The translations under genes and the position numbers were made by a program. Positions 27,373 through 37,800 of a DNA stretch of 64,000 bases are shown here, one piece after another. The notes below the pieces were generated by a model, which worked only from the letters and a program-made list of their open reading frames with translations, made no database searches and was not told where the DNA came from. How positions within the stretch are numbered: position 1 is the stretch's first letter; every line of letters begins with the position of its first letter. The stretch comes from Pycnococcus provasolii (taxonomy: Eukaryota; Chlorophyta; Pseudoscourfieldiophyceae; Pseudoscourfieldiales; Pycnococcaceae): NCBI GenBank assembly GCA_938743325.2, contig OW568866.1:496001-560000 (forward strand). Direction: 5' to 3'.

Positions 27373-29067
27373 GAGTGCGAAATATGAAGTGAGGTCGGTC
27401 GTGCGCCAACAACGTCTGTATGCGACGCCAGCAGTCACTCACCACCCGTCCGTCGTGGAGTATGAGATGCCTGAGGTGACTGAACTGACGGTGCGTACTA
27501 ACGTCTGTGCTGTTTCTTATGAAGACAGAGACAGAGAGTGACAGTGACTCACGGTGGCAGGCACACACGCACGCACACACACAGAGTGTAAGAAGGAAGG
27601 AGTGGTGTCCCTTTTTATCCCTACATAGTTTCGACTCGACGAGGTTATTCTCCATGAGACGAGGCAATTGAAAACACGAACCAGTGGTGTGTTAGTCCCA
27701 TGTATGCACCTGTACTGTATGATGATGGTTCGTCGTCGACGAGGACGAGGCGCGCATGAACATCGTATTATCTAAGAAAGAGAAAGAAAGAAAGAGCCAA
27801 GTGCGAAAGAAGCATGGGACGTCGTCGAAGCCTAGGCTGCTGTAGATGATTCGGCATGGCTACTTTGTGATATGATTTGTCCTGTTCTGTCGTGACATGC
27901 GGAAATGACGCAAAAAGGGAGGGCGAAGCAGACGCAAAGCAGACGGGGGTCTCGAGACTCGGGGGAGGGTAGGGAAACCCCGAACGTGGTTCAAGAGGGG
28001 ATCCCAAAGTTTCGTCTCCTGTACGGAATGCCATTCCAGGAACCACATGGAAGAAGGAAGAAAACCCCCAGGGGCTCAAAGACAACAAGAAGGGATCCCC
28101 AGAGAGCTCAGCAATCCCACAAAAAGCTCGTCCCCCAAAAGCTCGTCCCCCCCGGGTCCCGGGAAAACCTCCACCCAAAAACTCACCCAAAAACCTGCCC
28201 GACAGACCTACTGTAGTCTGTATGAAATCTCAAATCTGGTTCAAGAAGGGATCCTCTTCCATGGAATAGATGTAACTTTTTAGTCAGGAAGGAAAGGCTT
28301 GTTTTGTTTTTCCCGCTTGGGCAAACAAACGGAAACCCCGCTTGAAACGTAACCCCGCTCTTCCCCCCCCCCCCCCCCCATCTGGATCTCCCTCCCTCCA
28401 ACCCCTGCTTTTTCCCAGTGCCCTCTCACCTGCACATCTCCCTTCCCTTCCGTGTCAGTGGGGCCCGTGGTCAGAGGTTGGGGGGGGTTAATCCTCGGAG
28501 GGAGGGCCGCAATACTTTTTCCCTTCCCCGCGGGCAGCCGGGGGACCGCGTGCCCGCGTCCAGTCACAATTTAGTTATTGTTTTCTGGGGAAGGGGGGAG
28601 GGATTTGATCATTTGACCGAAAGTGCGATAGTGCGAAGGATTTGCCTGCCTGGGCAACCTCCGCGGCACCTCAGGGGCTCCTCCGGGGGTTCAGTTGGCG
28701 CGCGCCACTTCAGCATCCCCCTCTCCTCCGACGCGTAGTCTCCATCCATCGGTTCACCATCACAATAAAAGTCATTGCATAAATAAATACAGTAAGTGTA
28801 TCTATCACATCATAAATAATCTTGTCACATCATTGTCTTCTGAACCTTATTGGGTTGGTTGGAGGATACTGTACCTTCTTTCCGGTATTTTCTTCTTTCT
28901 AGTAGGCTATTCTAACTACTGTTGTATTAGACACTGTAGATAGTTTTCTTTTTGTGATTCCTGTGACGTCTTCCGTCCATCAATTATTGCAAAAAAAAAT
29001 AGTAGGAGAAGGAGAAGGAGACAAAACGCGTCAGCATTTCGTATTCGCGTTTGCAAGAAAACATAAT
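27372..29067. other. Gene-poor region of low complexity
   Basis: About 1.7 kb without a convincing gene. A 17-base near-repeat GGTTCAAGARGGGATCC lies at 27988-28004 and 28238-28254. A poly-C run lies at about 28362-28379, G- and C-rich stretches at 28280-28560, and an AT-rich part at 28740-28960. ORFs such as 27768-28190 (minus) are Gly/Pro/Phe/Ser-rich readings of this skewed sequence. No RNA gene was recognised. Confidence 0.45.
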
Positions 29068-30092
29068 ATGGAGTCGCACTTCAACGCAGCGAGGGGAACA
29101 ACGCAAGACCCTATTATCCAGCGTCGTCTTACCCAAGACAGCTTGGAGGATAACTCATCCATGGAGTTGTCCGCGGACGACGACACGTCGTGGGAAATGG
29201 TTGACGAACTTAGCGTGGTAGACTATGGACTGGTATCAGACGAATATCCTGACGCTCTTGTGGCTGCTGACCAGGTAAGTTTATGAAACGTCTTTATTTT
29301 AAAAAGCAAACAACAACAACAAAACCCAACACTGACAAAAATATAACCACAAAATCCCTCCCCCCTCTCAAAACAACAACAACAACAACAACAACGATAT
29401 CATCACAGCAACCACCACCACCACCACCACCACCATCGGACTCGTCGTCATCACACGCGACGACGGCAACCGACGACAATTTCGAAGTGCAACCAAGCAA
29501 CAATAACTCGACGCACTCGTACACCTCCAGCGCGTCCCCAAGTCTCTCAGATGCCGCGCTCACGTACGCGCTTCCGCCTATCGACGACGACGTGAAGCCG
29601 TATGACACAACCGTTTCAGCTCTCGTCGATCACGACGGAACCTGCATGCCACCCGTGTCGTTCCTCGACGTTGACTGGGACGCCGTCGCGAGCGGTGTAC
29701 GCTCGTGGACCTCCAAAGCAGCCGATGAGCTGCAGGTGGTGCTTACCGACGTTGGCGACACCCTGACCACGAATGCAGCCATCGTGTCCACGAAGATTGG
29801 TGACCTGACGCGGTCTGCTACCACATCCTTCCGAACGCACTTTCATAAGTTTGTCAAGGCACTGCCTCCGCCAGAGTCGGATCTCATCGTGATGAAACGC
29901 GACGCCGCGTTCTTTGCCGTGGGCCTTTTGGGTGCTGCCGCACTCGGTGCCGTGTGCCACGCTCGGCACATGAGCGCGCAGGTGCGTTCACGAGACGCGC
30001 TCATCGAGCGCTTGGTGGCGGACATCAACTGGGAGCGAACGACAGTTCGTATGGGCGCCAGCCATGCCTGTGACGTCGAGGCTGTGCTCTGA
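29068..30092 (+). CDS. Two-exon membrane protein of unknown function
   Basis: Exons 29068-29274 and 29409-30092 join in phase 0 across a 134-base intron (CAG|GTAAGT ... TCACAG), giving 296 residues. Exon 1 encodes an acidic part with DDDTSWEMVDELSVVDYG. Exon 2 opens with a poly-Pro run (QPPPPPPPPS), then a Ser/Thr-rich linker, a helical domain (SWTSKAADELQVVLTDVGD) and one membrane segment near the C-terminus (FFAVGLLGAAALGAVCHA), followed by about 40 residues. No signal peptide is present, so tail insertion into an organelle or the ER is possible. The family is unknown. Confidence 0.65.
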
Positions 30093-30131
30093 ACGTCGTC
30101 GTCGTCGTCGTCGTCGTCATCATCATCATCA
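30093..30131. repeat. CGT/CAT trinucleotide tract in the 3' flank
   Basis: Seven CGT units followed by five CAT units directly after the stop codon at 30092. Confidence 0.8.
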
Positions 30132-30226
30132 AAGCTTTTACACGTCAAGCTCTCTTGGGAGAAGAAGTCGGTGGCGAGGTTAATTAGGTGAACAACACGA
30201 TAAAGCTAAGCCAAAAATCGTTTTTT

Positions 30227-30231
30227 GTAAT
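30227..30231 (+). terminator. TGTAA poly(A) signal candidate of the two-exon membrane protein
   Basis: TGTAA about 135 bases after the stop, further than usual here because the trinucleotide tract intervenes. Confidence 0.35.
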
Positions 30232-30264
30232 CAACCAACAATACTTCAAAGAGATTGAAACCAG

Positions 30265-30269
30265 TTACA
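30265..30269 (-). terminator. TGTAA poly(A) signal of the NDUFA3-like gene
   Basis: TGTAA on the coding strand about 23 bases after the stop codon. Confidence 0.5.
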
Positions 30270-30291
30270 TAATCAAGTTATGTGTGTTCCT

Positions 30292-31028
30292 TTAGTTATT
30301 TTTTAGCGCCTCAATGACCTTGTTCACAGGCACAATCTTTGGCGGCTCCGTCTGCTCGAAGTGGTCAACGATAGGCTTTAGTGTGACTGGCAGGATAACA
30401 CCTGTGTTTGTGTTTTGTGTTCGTGCGTGCATTTATTTATGGTCTTTTGTGAGTTTCCCCGTTCTTCTTGCTTATGGACAATCTTCTCTCGTCTCGCTCC
30501 ACCAACCTATCCCTCAAACCCATCCAAACGAGCTGTGCAAGAAAATCGTCGTCGCACGTCCGTGTGAGTGTTTTGTTCGCGCCTTTTCCTTTTCTCACGC
30601 GCGCCGCAACGCCGCCGCTTATCTTAACTTCTTCTCTCACGACGAGTTTGCGTCGGTTTCAACCGCGTCGACGTGTCGCGGTACGTGTGCCTCCCCGAGG
30701 AACGAAGTGCACTCAGACTGCTGTCAACGCCGCAACGTTTGCATAATAATGTCCCTTCCCTCACCACTTTTGCTCCCACCTTCGCCGAGCTAACTTTAAG
30801 TAAAGAAGGCGTAAGGCAAAGTCTAAGAGTAGGGAGCACAAGTAACCCACAAGTAATCCCCACTTAAAAGCCAACAAAAAACCAACACATAAAATCAAAC
30901 CAAACCAAACCAAAGAAAACCAAATCACAAAAGTACACAAGCACTGGCATACCTATACCCCCAATGACGCAGCTCCACACCACCACAGGTTCGTTCGCCA
31001 TCCAACGACGCACGATGGCGGGCAGCAT
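30292..31028 (-). CDS. Complex I subunit NDUFA3/B9-like, 61 residues, two exons
   Basis: Exon 1 is 31028-30953 and exon 2 is 30401-30292 on the minus strand, joined across a 551-base intron (ATAG|GTATGC ... ACACAG) in phase 1. The product is 61 residues: a short N-terminus (MLPAIVRRWMANE), one membrane segment EPVVVWSCVIGGIGVILP, then a polar tail ending VNKVIEALKNN. Mammalian NDUFA3 has [20 protein letters not shown] at the same place, and plant B9 subunits share the size and layout. It is an accessory subunit of mitochondrial NADH dehydrogenase, in the inner membrane. The gene is easily missed because neither exon is long. Confidence 0.72.
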
Positions 31029-31137
31029 CGTTCCAGGTTGAGAAAATGACAATAATGTGGGTCGGGTGAACAACAACAACCAACAAAAACCCTCGAGGAG
31101 ACGAGGAGGAGGAGAACCTCAGAACCCTAGTCGCCGC

Positions 31138-31203
31138 TAACCCTAACCGCTAAAACCCTAACTGCTAACCACTAACCCTAACCGGCTAACCCTAACCCTA
31201 AGT
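31138..31203 (-). promoter_or_regulatory. TTAGGG-type array between NDUFA3-like and the 31291 gene
   Basis: Five to six CCCTAA-like units in 66 bases on the plus strand. Read on the minus strand it gives TTAGGG about 110 bases before the NDUFA3-like ATG. It also sits 88 bases before the plus-strand gene at 31291 in the opposite orientation, so it may be a shared divergent promoter. Confidence 0.55.
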
Positions 31204-31290
31204 CTTATTAGCTTGGCGACTCCTCTGACCTCGTGGAATCTTCTCTCCACCGCACACCCTCCTACAAGTAGCTAGGGGATATCTCACAAT

Positions 31291-31797
31291 ATGGCCATGT
31301 CCGTCTCGCATCAGCGTATGTCTGCTGAACGTCGCACCCTGTGTAGCCGTCATGTCACTCGTGTTACTCGTGCATCAGCATCAGCATCACACAACATCCT
31401 TGTAGGTCCTTCCTACTCATCAAGATCACGTTCTTCACGTCCTTCTGTGGTTGCATTCTTGGGGGCGGGTCATCTTCACTGTGGACATTCACATTCACGT
31501 GCGCTTTTGTCCACGTCGCGTTTGTCACGCACAGCTCGACGGCAAGCTAACGCGTTCACAAGCAAGATGACCCCGAAGAAAAGAAACTACGTCAAGCCTA
31601 AGGCGGGACCGCTCGCTGTCATCTTTAACCCTGTCACGATCATCATCTACGTCTTCACGTTCATAAAAATATGGACGAATATTGACAAGACAACGTACGA
31701 CAAGGAAAAGCGCATGCAGCTTGCGCTGCTCTGGCCTGTTCTCGCCATCACAAACGCAAACTTTAGGTCAGCGCTGGCGAAGATGGTGACGTCATAA
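31291..31797 (+). CDS. Small organelle-targeted membrane protein
   Basis: A 168-residue protein. The first 90 residues are Arg/Ser/His-rich with almost no acids (SRHVTRVTRASASASHN) and look like a plastid or mitochondrial transit peptide. The mature part KPKAGPLAVIFNPVTIIIYV begins a membrane segment (about 110-130), followed by DKEKRMQLALLWPVLAITNA and a short tail. I do not recognise the family. Confidence 0.65.
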   Translation: MAMSVSHQRMSAERRTLCSRHVTRVTRASASASHNILVGPSYSSRSRSSRPSVVAFLGAGHLHCGHSHSRALLSTSRLSRTARRQANAFTSKMTPKKRNYVKPKAGPLAVIFNPVTIIIYVFTFIKIWTNIDKTTYDKEKRMQLALLWPVLAITNANFRSALAKMVTS

Positions 31798-31974
31798 CGG
31801 CACCGCAAGTGGAGAAAAAGAGCCTTTCTGTTCTCCATCTCTCTCTCGATGTTTTGGGATCAGAATATACGCAACGCAACGCAACGCACACAAAGAGAAG
31901 GGAAGAAGAAGAAGAAGAAGCTTTTTAAATACACACAAGTTTGTAGCAGAACACTTTATTTTCCCTCCCGTTGT

Positions 31975-33057
31975 TCATCTCCTCGCCCCTGGCATGGATG
32001 CCGCACCCGTCCAACTCGTCTCGTTTGCAAGGTCGCGTGTCAGCGCCTCGAACTCTGCACGCAGCGCCTCCAAGCTTTGATGGCCCTGCGCTCTGAGCGC
32101 GTCGCTCCTTCGCAGCTGCTCGCGTAATGTCGCGTTCTCGCGCTCGAGTTCCTCCGCACGCGTTCGCCATCTCTGGCTCGCACTCTCGTGCGACTTGGCA
32201 CCCGCTCGCGCGTCAGCTGCCGCCTCAAACTGCTCCTTCACGGAAGTCTGCAGGCTTGCGAGCGCGCCAGAAACCTTGGCGAGGTTGTCAGCCAGCGAGC
32301 GTTTTTCCGCGAGCAGGTACTCGAGCGCGGTGAGGGAGAAGTCGGAGCGTCTCACGCGAAGCGCGACGTGCCTTGCTCCACCAGGCGTTGTGGCTTGATT
32401 TCCGCTGACTGGGCTGACGTCGAAGAGCTCGACGTCGTCGCCGCGTACTCCTAGGTTGGCCTCGCAGTACGTGCGTACGTGCTCTAGTATGGCGTCATTG
32501 CCGGCTGAGCCACCAGGTACTGTGAGTGCGGGCAAGCCGTTCGAGAGGAGGTCGACGTAGACCGTTTGCTGCTGTGCTGTCTTGGCGTTTGGTTCTTCCG
32601 CCTGTGTTCTCGGCACGGCGAGTGCAGGTGTAGGAGCTGCTGTCGACACTGGCCGTGTCTCTGGTTCTGTTGTTGAAGTTCGCATTCGCAGGGAAAGTCC
32701 TGGTCCTGCACCTTGCAATGCGGGTAGTGCGGGTTTCCTTTGATTCGAAGTGCGTGTTGACGGTTCGCAGAGCGCAACGTCGTCTAAGTCGGACGAGTCG
32801 TCGTCTGAAGAGTCAGATCCCAACGACAGAGAAGGTTTCGGCGCCGTTTCCGCAGGTTCGTCGTGGTCGTCGTCGTCGTCGTCGTGCTGTGTTGTTGTCT
32901 CTCTGCGTGACGACGGTGCAGCTCGTTGCGATTCTTCGACAGTCCCAGGGCCAGAGGCGTTCTTCTCGTCATCATCGCGTGCTTCGTCATTCTTCGGTAC
33001 TTTCAGCGATCCTCCGAGCCCAAGACCAAGAGAGGGCACGCCAGGGGGGGGCGCCAT
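31975..33057 (-). CDS. Hypothetical protein with acidic linker and C-terminal coiled coil
   Basis: From the ATG at 33057 (MAPPPGVPSLGLGLGGSL) the product is 360 residues. Residues 20-170 are acidic and disordered, with Asp and Ser runs. Residues 170-260 look folded (TVYVDLLSNGLPALTVPGG, ILEHVRTYCEANLGVRGDDV). Residues 260-345 form a coiled coil (ALEYLLAEKRSLADNLAKV, RTRAEELERENATLREQL). No signal, membrane segment or enzyme motif is present. The family is unknown. It is tail to tail with the 31291 gene. Confidence 0.6.
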   Translation of the reverse strand: MAPPPGVPSLGLGLGGSLKVPKNDEARDDDEKNASGPGTVEESQRAAPSSRRETTTQHDDDDDDHDEPAETAPKPSLSLGSDSSDDDSSDLDDVALCEPSTRTSNQRKPALPALQGAGPGLSLRMRTSTTEPETRPVSTAAPTPALAVPRTQAEEPNAKTAQQQTVYVDLLSNGLPALTVPGGSAGNDAILEHVRTYCEANLGVRGDDVELFDVSPVSGNQATTPGGARHVALRVRRSDFSLTALEYLLAEKRSLADNLAKVSGALASLQTSVKEQFEAAADARAGAKSHESASQRWRTRAEELERENATLREQLRRSDALRAQGHQSLEALRAEFEALTRDLANETSWTGAASMPGARR

Positions 33058-33764
33058 TGCCTCTCGAGGGAGAGAGAGAGCAGCGCAGCGGAGTGAAAAC
33101 GACACGAGGACGAATGAGAGGAGAACTCCGGACTCCTTTCAGTGAGGCAGTGAGGCCGAAGAACGAACCAGCTGGTTCTCGTGTTGTGTTCCGACTCTTC
33201 TTGCCAAGAGAGAAGAGAGAAGAGAGAAGAGAGAAGAGAAGGAAGAAGAGGCTGGGCGAGCAACAAGAAACAGCTTTGACTCGAAGGAAAACAGGAAACT
33301 TGCGCAAGTCTTGTCCGTCTTCTTCTTCCGAAGCTCTTGAGTCTTGACTGACACTCTAGAGTTGGGAACACCACGATGCTTTTCCCCCAGTAGTCTATGC
33401 AGTGATGGCCTGATCGATCAAAAAGACGACGTGATGGACCACGTGATGGACCACGTGATAACTTTTGAGACTTCGAACTCACTCAAGTGGCATCAACTGC
33501 TGGCATCAACGGGTATGTGCCCCGGTCTGAAGACTGAAGGTACCGCCCAACAGACCGTGCAACAGACCGCGCAAAGCAACAGACTTTACTGTCGTCGAGA
33601 ACAACGTCTAGCTAGACTGTCGTCGAGACTGTCGTCGTCGAGAACAACGTCGTCGAGAACGTCACTTGGAAGGATTCACCCAACCCCTAATTCGAACGAA
33701 CGCGTTCCCCCCCTTATCTTATCCACATTTTCATTCTCAATCTCATTTCTCTCGCTCGCTTTCG
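33058..33764. other. Intergenic region with GA-rich tract
   Basis: About 700 bases. A GAGAA repeat tract lies at 33208-33246 and several GTCGTCGAGA copies lie at 33590-33660. The direct repeat GTGATGGACCAC occurs twice near 33433-33457. No gene is accepted here. The true 5' end of the 33765 gene could lie in this stretch. Confidence 0.4.
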
Positions 33765-34775
33765 ATGTCGATGTCGATGTGCTCGATGGCGTGCCGAGTC
33801 CAGTCATTTTCAAGTCCTCTGAAGTTGTCTTGGCACCACCAGTACCAGTCACATCGGCCTTGTCTTGGTCGTCGTCATCGTCTTGGTCGTCATCATCGTC
33901 GTCCTCATCCTGAGTCCTTCTTAGCCTCGTCTTCGTCGTCAGGCTCCTTCTTTCTTTCAGGGGCGCATGTTTCTTTGAGGAGTGCGCCTTGCCTTTCTCG
34001 TGACGACGACGCATCAACAACAAGTGACTCCAAGAGGGAGTCTTCATCCAACGCTCACGCTCAGCTCCTCGACTCCCTGCTGATCCTCTCGACAAAGTCA
34101 GAGTCGGAGTCGGATGTGGCTGCAGCAGTACGACAGGATTCCGAACGTGCGACATCAATGGCATTTTTAACGTACTGCGACAAACAGCACGACATGACGA
34201 ACGATTCCACCAGGAGACGTCACATCTCGTCCGTTATACAAACGTGCATTCTGGAGCGCGAAAATGCCGCGGTGGGGGATGACCTCGACGCGTCTGCGGC
34301 ATTTGACGCCATCATACCAGACACGGCACTCACGAGCGCGCAGCAAACGTCTCTCGCACTACGCACAGACCACCTGCTCGAGCAGATGGGACAGACGAAA
34401 AAGAGCGCGATTGCCACCATTCTAGGACGCGTCGACGGTGAGCGCGCCGCGCAACCGGGCATGTCCGAGCGTATTGCCGCGTATGTTGTTGACAGTGTTC
34501 CACAGGAACTCTGGAAAGACACGCTCGCTTCCGCCTTTGAACCACCGAACGAGGAGACGGTTGACGACTCCAACTCCGAAGAGCAGCAGGTGTGGACTAC
34601 GCCACTTGCGCTCGTACGTTGCCTGGATGACGAACTGCGCCGAAGACAAAATGAAGACATCTCACAAGAAGCATGGGACGAAAATCAACTTGCGACCATG
34701 AGTGAACCCAACCTGCGTGCACTTCGCGACGTCGCTATCGACTTTGTGGATGAACGCCTGCGTTCCTCGCTGTAA
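33765..34775 (+). CDS. Hypothetical protein with possible N-terminal transit peptide
   Basis: From the first ATG (33765) the product is 336 residues. The N-terminal 80 residues are Ser/His/Arg-rich and poor in acids, either a transit peptide or sequence before an unrecognised splice site (TTTCAG near 33960 would be a usable acceptor). From about residue 95 the protein is helical and well behaved: LLDSLLILSTKSESESD, AFDAIIPDTALTSAQQ, LEQMGQTKKSAIATILGRVD, and a C-terminal NLRALRDVAIDFVDERLRSS. The family is unknown. Confidence 0.55.
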   Translation: MSMSMCSMACRVQSFSSPLKLSWHHQYQSHRPCLGRRHRLGRHHRRPHPESFLASSSSSGSFFLSGAHVSLRSAPCLSRDDDASTTSDSKRESSSNAHAQLLDSLLILSTKSESESDVAAAVRQDSERATSMAFLTYCDKQHDMTNDSTRRRHISSVIQTCILERENAAVGDDLDASAAFDAIIPDTALTSAQQTSLALRTDHLLEQMGQTKKSAIATILGRVDGERAAQPGMSERIAAYVVDSVPQELWKDTLASAFEPPNEETVDDSNSEEQQVWTTPLALVRCLDDELRRRQNEDISQEAWDENQLATMSEPNLRALRDVAIDFVDERLRSSL

Positions 34776-34809
34776 TACTTGGGGAAACGTTTAAGTAGTA
34801 TCTATTTTA

Positions 34810-34814
34810 TGTAA
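34810..34814 (+). terminator. TGTAA poly(A) signal of the 33765 gene
   Basis: TGTAA about 35 bases after the stop codon. It lies only 18 bases from the stop codon of the convergent giant gene. Confidence 0.55.
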
Positions 34815-34832
34815 CAACAAACATTTCTGAAC

Positions 34833-37800
34833 TCAAAACTTGTCCACCGCGTTGAGAGCCCTGCCTAAATTGTAGGTGTACGAATCGGGATAGCTGCCCT
34901 TGACGATCCTTGTCGTCTCAATCTGCTGCCTCTGCGTGTCGTTGTTGGGTGTCACGCGATTTGGCTGTCGGTTCAGAATCTCTCTCTGTGCGTCGTTTAT
35001 ACGCATCGGTGGCTGGTACGGGAACTCGATATCCTTGAATGTCTTTGCCATGGCGGCATCCAGATTCCTCGAGTACGGCGAGTAGATGTCGTACGGCTGC
35101 AGGATCGCGTGCGCATTTCGCACTGCCCACTCTTCACGAGACTTGGGAACGAGGTTGCGGAACACGCTCACGCGCGTCGTTGTGGGCCTCTTGTCCTTTT
35201 TCGAGTACTCGTGCGTCAGCGTGACGTAGTAAGAGGTCTTGTCCAAGTTCTCGCTGTGAAGCTCGAACATGGGCGCCTTGCCTCGACGTTTCTCGTTCGT
35301 CACGTCGCGTGCACCAGCTGCAAGCAGAGCCGTCTCCATGGCATGGTCGTGCAACATCCGCTGTTTGTTTGCAACCATCTCGGCAATCGAATACAGCTCT
35401 GCGTCAGAATGCTTCCCGTACGGGTAGCGGAACTCGCACATCGGCTTAGGCACGGCATTCCGAATCACATCATGGGCAATTGCCATATCCGTGTCAGGGT
35501 TGAAATTCTTTGCAAATGTCTGCAAGAATGCATCCCGAACCGTCATCTCCGGGGACCTCCACCCAGCCACGGGCGAGTGCGAGTTGATGTACGACACGAG
35601 GCTATGGTCGAAAATGCACGAAAACGAGTCGTCAGCCATCTTCTCAGCTTGGTACGATCCAACTGGGGCACCGGGATGCAAATTGATGCTCGTATACGCA
35701 GGTCCGCCGTAGCACGCCGTGCGATTCCTGAAATGAGCAACCATCTTCCCGCGGAATGCCACAGAGTCGTTGTTGCGAAGCGATTCAAAAGCCTGGTTAA
35801 ATCGACTGTGCTGCTTGAGGATGTCTGACTGGTGCGGTGACCTCATCTCGGCTCCAACTCGCTTAATAGGAAGAGCAAAACGACTCATCGCCGTTAACTC
35901 ATCCTCGAGGTGCATCTTGTCACCAAGCAGGCTCGCGAGCTGGTTCACTATGTTGTCGGATTCTTCCGCACCCTGCCTCGTCGCGGCAGCCGCGGCGGCA
36001 AAAGGCCAACCAGCTTGCACGTGCGATGCCATAGCCTCGCCGCGAGATTCATGCATCGCGGAAGAAAGCAAGGGCGTGTTCCATGGATCACTCGACTTTG
36101 CCGCTTCCAGAATAAGGCGCTGCACGACGGGCGATCTCTGGAAAGCGGACGGATCCTCCGAATCCGCGGCACAGTAGTACCCGTCCTCCCACAGAGATTC
36201 GCTCATAATATCACGCTTCTTCCTGAGCGACGCGACAAGGTGTTTTTTCGCAAGCTTCTCCTCCTCCTTTAGCCGTTGCAGCTCAGGATCCAGCGCTTTG
36301 TACCGGAACGCAAGCTTCCGAGGCTGAGATTTGTCGTCGCTAGCGCTATTCTCCGGCATTTCAAACATTTCGAATGCCCAAGATGTATTTGGCGACGACG
36401 AGTCTCCGCGGAGGAACGATGCAATGTCGTTCGGTCTCGGGTTGCTCTCGCGTTGCTCGGCATACTCGTCAGCGAACGCCTGCTCCTCCGGCGTCAGCAT
36501 GCCACGCACGCCGTCGCAGCCTCGGGATGCATGTGCACGCGAAAGCTCGCGAACGCGCGCAAGCGCTTTCGAGTCCACGTCGATAGCTCTCTCGAGCTCC
36601 TGTCGTGCATCCGCAGGTATAGAGGCGGCGTCTGCCACCGCAAGGCTCTCGCGTGCCTGGGCCACTCTTCCCTCGAGCGCACATTCCACCGCCTTCACGG
36701 CGTGCTTCGCGAAAGATGCACGGAGCGTGCTCCAGCTCTCGTCAGCGCCCGGAAACGTGAGATCCAAACTCTTAACCTCCATGGGCGTGTCCGAGATGTT
36801 GGGAACATGTCGAGCAAGTGCTTGCCTGGTCGCGTCGACGTTCGCTCGGTCCACCACGGTCAGCACGTCCCTGTCTTTCATCTCACCCAGCGTTCGCAGC
36901 GTCGTCTCCCCGTTCTCAGCCAGAAACGACTCTCGGATAGCGGCAAGTTTTGACGCATACTCCTCGGCGGATTTCGGTCCGAGTCTCACGGGGATTTGCA
37001 GCTGTGCAGACTTCTCGCGGAATACAGCATCGAGACTCTCCAGACGCTCAACCAGGACGTCTTTCTCCTTCTTGGAATAGACGCGGCAGATAGGAAAGTC
37101 GAAATATTCGGATTCCGAAGCCAACGCCGCATCTGCAGCGCGCATAAGGTTCGCGTACTCCTTTTCGACATCACCTCCTTTCTCCTCGAAGGTGAAACCC
37201 AAGCCAGGCTCCAACGCCGTCTTACCAGTTTCCTTGAGATGTTCGACGGCACGGTTGAGCAGATATTCATCTTCTTCGCCTTTGAATAGAGAATTGCGCT
37301 CGAGAAAGTGAAGCAGCTGGTCGTAAAAAAGCTTTTGAGCCTTCTCCCTGGTGTCTGAAGGCGACCACATCTCCATGCGTGGGTCATAACCAAGGACATT
37401 GTACCGCGCGAACAGCGAGGAGAAAAGCGGCTCCTCCGACTGTACAAGCCGACGATTGGCGATCTCGTCTTCGTAGATCGCGTTGGCGTCTATAGGCTTG
37501 ATCTTGGTCTCACCCTCAGTCTTGTCTTCGCCCATCGCCTTCTGTGCACTCGCTTCCTCGATAGAACGCAGCGGCGCCAGAATCTCGTTGGGAAGATCCG
37601 TCTGCTCGCCCATAGGCCTTTCTTCGACACTCTTGTCGACACGCGAGGCGTTGCCAAGTAGGCGCATGGCCATCATGAACTCGCTCACCTTCAGTGCTGG
37701 ATTCTCCACGACGGGGTCGAATGCGACATCTGGAAAGATACCGTACAGGGCGCGCGCGGCTTTGAATGCCGGCAAACTAACACCCGCGGAGTCCATGAAG

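Noticed and set aside
27768-28190. 140-codon minus-strand ORF in the gene-poor stretch
   Set aside because: Gly/Phe/Pro/Ser readout of skewed G- and C-rich DNA, with no domain and no flanking signals.
28954-29067. Upstream extension of the two-exon membrane protein
   Set aside because: The frame is open but starts without an ATG before 29068 and is not coding-like; the ATG at 29068 fits better.
31138-31203. TTAGGG array as part of the 31291 gene only
   Set aside because: Its orientation matches the divergent NDUFA3-like gene, as at the other loci, although sharing by both genes is possible.
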